Shown one piece after another: positions 26,477-32,767 of a DNA stretch of 34,830 nucleotides (position 1 is the stretch's first letter; the number at the start of each line of letters is the position of its first letter). Both the position numbers and the translations under genes were made by a program. This DNA is from Candidatus Shapirobacteria bacterium (GTDB taxonomy: Bacteria; Patescibacteriota; Microgenomatia; UBA12405; UBA6130). The stretch is from assembly GCA_027039485.1 (NCBI GenBank), contig JALWDZ010000016.1, forward strand, positions 62,528 to 97,357, given 5' to 3'. The notes below the pieces were generated by a model, which saw only the letters and a program-made list of their open reading frames with translations, was not told the DNA's origin and made no database searches.

Positions 26477-27559
26477 ATGAAAATAACGTCAAGAATCCCG
26501 CTGGTATCGGTAATAGTGACCACTAAAAACGAAGAAAAGAATATTGGCAACTGCCTGGAAAGCATTAAGCGCCAAACTTATCCGCAGGAAAGAATAGAAA
26601 TTATTGTTGTTGATAATAATTCGACCGACAAAACTAAAGAAATTGCCCGCCGGTATACCCGGAAGGTTTATAACCGGGGGCCGGAGCGCTCGGCACAGAG
26701 GAATTACGGAATGATTGAGAAGGCAAAAGGGAAATATGTGATGTATCTTGATGCGGACATGATTCTTGCCAAAACGGTGATTGAGAGAGCGGTGAAAAAA
26801 TTAGAAATAGATAGAAATATACTCGCTTTGCTCGTGAAACATGTCCCGATTGCATCGGGACGAAATATGTCCCGCAAGCGGGACGAAATAAAGGGAAATA
26901 AAATAGTTGCTCTATATATTCCTGAGGTAGTACTGGGTAACTCCTTTTGGAGCCGGGTGCGGCGGTTTGAGAGAAGTTTTTATGACGGAACAGTGATTGA
27001 TTGTGCCCGAATAATGCGAAAAGATGTCTTTGAAAAGGTGGGTGGTTTTGACGCCTCACTTACTGGCCCAGAAGATTGGGATTTAGATAAAAAATTAAGA
27101 AAGATGGGAAAAGTGGAGCTGGTGGGGAGGTATGATTTTGAAGAAATAAATAAAAAAATAGAAAAAATAGAAATAACTAGAAATATGGTCGCCAAAGGTG
27201 ACCGAAATATGCCCTTCGGGCGAAATAAACTCGCTGGCGCGAGCGAAATTGAGAAATTGGTAAATTTGACCGATGAGGCGGTGATTTTCCACAATGAGGC
27301 AGAATTTAATTTACAGGAATATTTGCAAAAGAAAGCTTATTACGGCCAAAGCTTTGCGAAATATATTAAGAAATGGGGCAAAGATGACCCTGATATCAAA
27401 AAACAATTGGGTTTTTGGTACCGCTACTTCGGTGTGTTCACTGAAAAAGGAAAGTGGAAGAGACTAATTCGCCATCCAATTTTGGCAATAGGTATGTTCT
27501 TTTTGCGCTTCTTAGTCGGATGGCAATATTTAAAGGGAAAGGTGCATAGTAAAAGTTAG
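26477..27559 (+). CDS. GT2-family glycosyltransferase containing two in-frame hairpin-array insertions
   Basis: VSVIVTTKNEEKNIGNCLESIKRQTYPQERIEIIVVDNNSTDKTKEIA...YVMYLDADMIL...GPEDWDLDKKLRK. Confidence 0.85.
   Translation: MKITSRIPLVSVIVTTKNEEKNIGNCLESIKRQTYPQERIEIIVVDNNSTDKTKEIARRYTRKVYNRGPERSAQRNYGMIEKAKGKYVMYLDADMILAKTVIERAVKKLEIDRNILALLVKHVPIASGRNMSRKRDEIKGNKIVALYIPEVVLGNSFWSRVRRFERSFYDGTVIDCARIMRKDVFEKVGGFDASLTGPEDWDLDKKLRKMGKVELVGRYDFEEINKKIEKIEITRNMVAKGDRNMPFGRNKLAGASEIEKLVNLTDEAVIFHNEAEFNLQEYLQKKAYYGQSFAKYIKKWGKDDPDIKKQLGFWYRYFGVFTEKGKWKRLIRHPILAIGMFFLRFLVGWQYLKGKVHSKS
26843..26884. repeat. Hairpin array A (in CDS)
   Basis: GTCCCGAT-TGC-ATCGGGAC (26843-26861), cgaaatat, GTCCCGC-AA-GCGGGAC (26869-26884), followed by gaaataaa. 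Confidence 0.85.
27187..27243. repeat. Hairpin array B (in CDS)
   Basis: GGTCGCC-AAA-GGTGACC (27187-27203, one G-U), gaaatat, GCCC-TTC-GGGC (27211-27221), gaaataaa, CTCGC-TGGC-GCGAG (27230-27243), cgaaatt. Confidence 0.83.
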
Positions 27560-27615
27560 AATATCGCTAGCAATGGCTGAGATATAAATGATAAACTAAA
27601 ATTCAAGAAGAAATT

Positions 27616-28653
27616 ATGAAAACAGACAAAACAAGAAGTTTAAAGTTTAGTATTTGCATGCCGGTTTATAATGGAGCGGAGGTGGTGGGCGATACTCTTC
27701 GCAGCATTCTTGCCCAGGGATTTACAAACTATGAAATTTTGATTAGTGATGATGCCTCTACGGATAATACAGTTAAAATTATTAAACAGTTCCAGAAAAG
27801 AAACGGGCGAATTAAACTTTATAGAAATAAGAAAAATGTGGGGTATTCTAAAAATTTAGAAAGCTTAAGAAAAAAAGCAACAGGCGACGTTATTTATCTA
27901 ATGGGACAGGACGATATTCTAGCCGAGGATGCACTATTAAAGACCAATGATGCATTTATGCTGTCTGACAATATTGGTGCCGTAACCAGGCCTTATTTTT
28001 GGTTTTACAGCGATATAAAAAAGCCGGTGAGAGCTAAAAAGAGAATTAGCAGCAAGAAGAATATTGTTCTCACAATAGATTCGCCTCTAAACCAAGTAAT
28101 AACAATGTTTAGCACCCTTGATCAGCTTTCAGGTTTAGCATATAGGAGGAAATATATGGATTTGCCTTTTCACGAAGATATTTTCCCTTGCCATGTTTAT
28201 CCTTTTGCCTCTATTTTTAAGAAGCATTCTGTGGTTTTTTTGAAGGATTATTTAGTTGCTGTACGGATTACTAGTAGTCAGGCAAGAAAAGTTTCTTGGA
28301 TTTATGATAAGTCACCAATTCAAAGTTGGGTGGATATGTTTAATTCGGTTTACAAAGAAAAGGAATATAAGAAATTTAGAAAAGAAATGATAAAAAAATT
28401 TGTAGCTACTAATTATGTGGGGCTTTTTCAAATCAAAAATTATTCTCGACATAATTATCGCTATACCCTGAGGGAGATTTTTTATCTAATTAAATATAGG
28501 TGGGAAAATATTTTTAATCCTCTCTTTTGGCTGATTTCTATATTTGTCTTGGCGGTACCGCCTTTCGTTTTGATACCATTAATTGATTGGTATAAGAATA
28601 AAGTTTACTCTCGTACCATTGAAAATATTAAGTTTAATTACAAGCTGGCATGA
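27616..28653 (+). CDS. GT2-family glycosyltransferase
   Basis: FSICMPVYNGAEVVGDTLRSILAQGFTNYEILISDDASTDNT...GDVIYLMGQDDIL. Confidence 0.87.
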   Translation: MKTDKTRSLKFSICMPVYNGAEVVGDTLRSILAQGFTNYEILISDDASTDNTVKIIKQFQKRNGRIKLYRNKKNVGYSKNLESLRKKATGDVIYLMGQDDILAEDALLKTNDAFMLSDNIGAVTRPYFWFYSDIKKPVRAKKRISSKKNIVLTIDSPLNQVITMFSTLDQLSGLAYRRKYMDLPFHEDIFPCHVYPFASIFKKHSVVFLKDYLVAVRITSSQARKVSWIYDKSPIQSWVDMFNSVYKEKEYKKFRKEMIKKFVATNYVGLFQIKNYSRHNYRYTLREIFYLIKYRWENIFNPLFWLISIFVLAVPPFVLIPLIDWYKNKVYSRTIENIKFNYKLA

Positions 28654-29339
28654 GCGTGGCCAATAAAATAATTAACAAATTCCATAGCTCGAAATTTTTA
28701 GGAAAAATTTTCCATACCTTAGATTATTGTTTGCAAAGGGAATTGAAGGACTGTGAAACTGTTTTGGATTTAGGTTGTGGGCCTTCCTCGCCACTGCAGC
28801 ATTGTTCGTGGATAAAGTATTCGGTGGGGGTAGAAATTTTTAAGCCGTATTTGGAGCAATCTAAAAAAGCAAGAATTCATAGTGAATATTTGAATAAAAA
28901 CATAGAGGATCTAAACTTCAAAGACAACTCTTTTGATGCAGTGATAATGATTGATGTGCTAGAGCATCTCGATAAAAAAACTGGGTTGGAGATTTTGAAG
29001 AAAGCGGAAAGATGGGCAAAAAGGAAAGTGATAATCAATACGCCCAATGGTTTTATTGGCCAGCCGGCTATAGATAAAAACCCGTATCAAAAACACCGGT
29101 CTGGATGGACCCATCAAGAAATGATGAGGCTCGGTTTTAAATGCCATGGATTGGCGGGGCTGAAATTTTTAAGAAAAGATAAGGAAGAGGGGGCGGATAT
29201 GGGAGACAACTTAACAGTTTCAATTAGATTTAAGCCGAGGTTTTTTTGGTTTATTATTGCTACTTTCAGCCAAATTTTTACTTATTACTTCCCAAGGTTA
29301 GCTTTTGAGTTATTTTGTAAAAAAAGTAACCAAAGATGA
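28650..29339 (+). CDS. Class I SAM-dependent methyltransferase
   Basis: CETVLDLGCGPSSPL...DNSFDAVIMIDVLEHLDKKTGLEILKKAERWAKRKVIINTPNG. Confidence 0.87.
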   Translation: MSVANKIINKFHSSKFLGKIFHTLDYCLQRELKDCETVLDLGCGPSSPLQHCSWIKYSVGVEIFKPYLEQSKKARIHSEYLNKNIEDLNFKDNSFDAVIMIDVLEHLDKKTGLEILKKAERWAKRKVIINTPNGFIGQPAIDKNPYQKHRSGWTHQEMMRLGFKCHGLAGLKFLRKDKEEGADMGDNLTVSIRFKPRFFWFIIATFSQIFTYYFPRLAFELFCKKSNQR

Positions 29340-30442
29340 AGTACGACATCATAATTGTTGGCGCAGGGATATCCGGTGCAACTTTGGCGGAGAGGTATGC
29401 CAGAGTATTAAATCGAAAGGTTTTGGTAGTAGAAAAACGTGACCACATAGGAGGCAATTGCTATGATTATTACGATAAAGCTGGTTTGCTTGTTCCCAAA
29501 TACGGTCCTCATTTTTTTCATACTAATGATAAGACTGTTTGGAATTATGTTAGTAAATTCACAGAGTGGATACCATACCAACATAGAGTATTGAGTTTTG
29601 TCGACGGATTGTTAGTACCTATCCCTGTCAACATAAATACTGTAAATATTTTATTTGGTACTAATATTAAAAATGCGCAAGAAATGAAAAAGTGGCTCAA
29701 GGAAAATACCGAAAAAATCAAAGAACCGAAGAATAGTGAAGAGGTAGCATTAACGCGGGTAGGAAAAATTCTTTATGAAAAAATGTTCAAAAATTATACA
29801 AAAAAACAATGGGATATGTGGCCAGAAGATTTGGATGCATCGGTGATGAGCAGAATTCCTGTGAGGATGAATTTTGATGATAGGTATTTTACTGATACCT
29901 ACCAGGCAATGCCCAAGAGTGGGTATACTAAAATTTTTGAAAATATGCTTAACCATAAAAATATAAAGGTGTTATTAAATACTGATTTTTTTAAGATAGC
30001 CAATAAAATAAAAACATATAAGAAACTTTTTTATACTGGGCCAATAGATAAATTCTTCAATTATAAATATGGCAAGCTACAATATAGATCTCTAAAATTT
30101 AAAACTCAAACATTGAGAATGAAATTTTTTCAATCAAGGGCACAAATTAATTATCCCAATGAATATGATTTTACTAGAATTACGGAACCAAAGCATGCAA
30201 CTGGACAACAGAGCGACTGGACAACAATAATAAAAGAATCCCCAACATGGGATGGCGAGCCATATTATCCCGTTCCGTCAAGGCAGAACAAAATAATTTA
30301 TAAAAAATATGAAATTGATGCTTTCAAATTAAATGATAAGAACATATTTTTTATAGGAAGACTGGCAAATTATAAATATATAAATATGGACCAAGCATTT
30401 CGAAACGCGCTAGATTTGTTTAACAATTTAGCGAAGGACTAA
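29336..30442 (+). CDS. glf: UDP-galactopyranose mutase
   Basis: YDIIIVGAGISGATLAERYARVLNRKVLVVEKRDHIGGNCYDYYDKAGLLVPKYGPHFFHTND...FYTGPIDKFFNYKYGKLQYRSLKF...PYYPVPSRQNKIIYKKY. Confidence 0.95.
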   Translation: MKYDIIIVGAGISGATLAERYARVLNRKVLVVEKRDHIGGNCYDYYDKAGLLVPKYGPHFFHTNDKTVWNYVSKFTEWIPYQHRVLSFVDGLLVPIPVNINTVNILFGTNIKNAQEMKKWLKENTEKIKEPKNSEEVALTRVGKILYEKMFKNYTKKQWDMWPEDLDASVMSRIPVRMNFDDRYFTDTYQAMPKSGYTKIFENMLNHKNIKVLLNTDFFKIANKIKTYKKLFYTGPIDKFFNYKYGKLQYRSLKFKTQTLRMKFFQSRAQINYPNEYDFTRITEPKHATGQQSDWTTIIKESPTWDGEPYYPVPSRQNKIIYKKYEIDAFKLNDKNIFFIGRLANYKYINMDQAFRNALDLFNNLAKD

Positions 30443-30449
30443 AGATCTA

Positions 30450-31514
30450 ATGAAACAAAAGACTTATTTGTATCATATAAAAAAGCATCGTTTAAAGAAA
30501 ACCGCTAATATTCAAGTCAATATCCCCACATATAATTCTTATGAAACTACAAGAAGAACAATCAAAATTCTACTCAAACAACAAGGTATCCGTTTTGATA
30601 TTCTCGTAATTGATGGTGGAACAAGCGACTATGAAAAATTATCTAAAAATTTTCCTCAAATAAACTATGTTTTACTCGATGATAATTATGGGAGTGCAGG
30701 CGCTCAAAGGATTGGTGGGGAGCTGGCTCTTAAATATGGTTATGAATATGTGATTTTTACCGATAATGATGCAATATTATTAGATAAATACGGTCTCTTA
30801 AAAATGAAAAATAAATTAGATTCTGACCCCAAAATAGTGGCTATCGTTCCACAACATACGGAGTCCTTTAACAATTGTACCCAAGAAGGTTTTTTTATTG
30901 ATAGTTGGAGTTTTCATTATTTATTTGTTAAGACAAAAGTGTTTAAAAAGATTAATTTTCATAATTTTTATTTGTTTCTATATAGCGACGATTTATCTTT
31001 AACCTTGAAATTGAGCAGCGTCCATAAAATTCTAGTTTGTAATAGTGTGAAATACTATCATTATGGTTTTAATCCTAAGTCATTACAGAACTTTTACAAT
31101 TTTTTTTATTTGAGAGGCTTATTAACAATAATATTTAAGGAAGATAATATATTATTTAATACCAGATTAAAATTAATAATTCAATTCTTATATAAAATTG
31201 CGCAGATGACATTCCATGGTTTAATGCTTTTGGACTTATCTTATGCCAAAACCATTCTTCTCTCTTTTATTGCATTTCTAAAGTTAAAGAAAGACTTTAG
31301 AAATAAAATTCCGCAAAATAAATATATTTTAAGCGAAGTCGATCGCTCTAATATTAAAAGCGATGATCTAAAGAGATATGTGAATATATCATCCAGCCGT
31401 TTAAATTTACTATTTCCACCTAAAAAGTGCTTTATTCATTCTAATTATTTAAATAAAGACATTTATTTTAAAAGAGTTAAAAATTTCAAGGCAGATGTCA
31501 AACTGTTTAATTAG
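30450..31514 (+). CDS. GT2-family glycosyltransferase
   Basis: ANIQVNIPTYNSYETTRRTIKILLKQQGIRFDILVIDGGTSDYEK...YVIFTDNDAILLDKYG. Confidence 0.75.
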   Translation: MKQKTYLYHIKKHRLKKTANIQVNIPTYNSYETTRRTIKILLKQQGIRFDILVIDGGTSDYEKLSKNFPQINYVLLDDNYGSAGAQRIGGELALKYGYEYVIFTDNDAILLDKYGLLKMKNKLDSDPKIVAIVPQHTESFNNCTQEGFFIDSWSFHYLFVKTKVFKKINFHNFYLFLYSDDLSLTLKLSSVHKILVCNSVKYYHYGFNPKSLQNFYNFFYLRGLLTIIFKEDNILFNTRLKLIIQFLYKIAQMTFHGLMLLDLSYAKTILLSFIAFLKLKKDFRNKIPQNKYILSEVDRSNIKSDDLKRYVNISSSRLNLLFPPKKCFIHSNYLNKDIYFKRVKNFKADVKLFN

Positions 31515-31526
31515 TCAGAATAGAAT

Positions 31527-31810
31527 ATGAAAAGCCAAAAGCTAATAAAAAATTTTATTGCTATTGATACTGCCAAATTAAATACGTGCTGGTTTTCTAA
31601 AGGTTTGAGTGGGCGCCCAAATATATAATGTTCTTTTACAAAAAAGCCTTTTTCCTCAACAGAAGAAGTGGCGTTTATGAAAAGAATAAGAATCTACTAG
31701 CAGCTACAAGCTGCCTATGCAAAAATAAATAAAAAACAATAATAGACATGAAGCAATAAATCTAGAAAAGGAAGATGGGTTAGAAATTCTTTTCTTAAAA
31801 GATATTTAAA
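31527..31810 (+). other. AT-rich region with short frame-broken ORF remnants; possible decayed methyltransferase-like gene
   Basis: Short fragments MKSQKLIKNFIAID..., MFFYKKAFFLNRRSGVYEKNKNLL..., LEKEDGLEILFLKDI*; no intact ORF. Confidence 0.25.
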
Positions 31811-31858
31811 AATTGGGTATTAATTTCTAAAAATTTATTTGTTTGGAAGCATTAAAAG

Positions 31859-32767
31859 ATGAACCCTAATAAGAAAGTGTCAGTGGTAATCCCAACCATG
31901 AATAGGGCTGATGATGTAATAAATTGTATAAAGTCGGTGTTGGCTTCCACATATAAGAATATTGAAATAATTGTGGTTGACAATGCATCTAGTGATAATA
32001 CAACTGCTCAAATTGAGAGAATTTTTTCAAAAAATAACAAAATTAAGTTAATCAAAAGTGCAATTAATTTAGGGGCTGCTGGCGGTAGAAATAGAGGAGC
32101 GAAAGAAGCCACCGGAGATTATTTATTATTTGTAGATAGCGATAATGTTGTAGATAAGGAGATGATAGGCGAATTAGTACGTTTTTTTAATAATCATGAG
32201 AAATGTGGAATGGTTGGCCCTCTAATGCTTTACAAAAGAGACCCTAAGATTATATGGCTATATTTCGCCGATATAAATATGTTCACCAGCCAAGCAAAAT
32301 ATAAGGGGACAGGGGAAAGAGATAGAAAACAATATAGCAAAGTTATCGAAGTAGGACATTTGCCCAACTGTTTTATGGTGAAAAAAGATGACTTTATAAG
32401 AGTTAGCGGATTTGATAGCAAGTATATAATAATGTACGAGGAGGCTGATCTTGCAGAAAGAATAAAGAGAGAGTTAAATAAAAAGATTTATCTGTATTCC
32501 GCAGCAAGAACATTTCATAATGTAGAACTTATAAGAAATAAAAAGAAAAATGGGTTTCTGTTTAGCTCAGAGCGCAGGGCCTATCTTACAGGACGAAACA
32601 GGGTTTATTTTATGAGAAGAAATGCTTCTCTATTGCAATTATTGTCTTTTTTCTTTGTATTTAATCCACTTATATTACTTTACTATGAAATCAACTTGCT
32701 AAAAAGCGGTCAGATTAAGCAGGCATGGGCTTATCTCTATGGCAATATAAAAGGGTTTCGGCTATGA
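31859..32767 (+). CDS. GT2-family glycosyltransferase
   Basis: VSVVIPTMNRADDVINCIKSVLASTYKNIEIIVVDNASSDNT...NLGAAGGRNRGAKEATGDYLLFVDSDNVV. Confidence 0.88.
   Translation: MNPNKKVSVVIPTMNRADDVINCIKSVLASTYKNIEIIVVDNASSDNTTAQIERIFSKNNKIKLIKSAINLGAAGGRNRGAKEATGDYLLFVDSDNVVDKEMIGELVRFFNNHEKCGMVGPLMLYKRDPKIIWLYFADINMFTSQAKYKGTGERDRKQYSKVIEVGHLPNCFMVKKDDFIRVSGFDSKYIIMYEEADLAERIKRELNKKIYLYSAARTFHNVELIRNKKKNGFLFSSERRAYLTGRNRVYFMRRNASLLQLLSFFFVFNPLILLYYEINLLKSGQIKQAWAYLYGNIKGFRL

Noticed and set aside
26823-26833. ctcgctttgctcg as an additional hairpin of array A
   Set aside because: Arms are not proper reverse complements (ctcgc vs gctcg); at most a degenerated unit.
26843-27243. CRISPR array
   Set aside because: Linkers and hairpins are only about 8-19 nt, units differ, they sit in coding frame, and no cas genes are visible.
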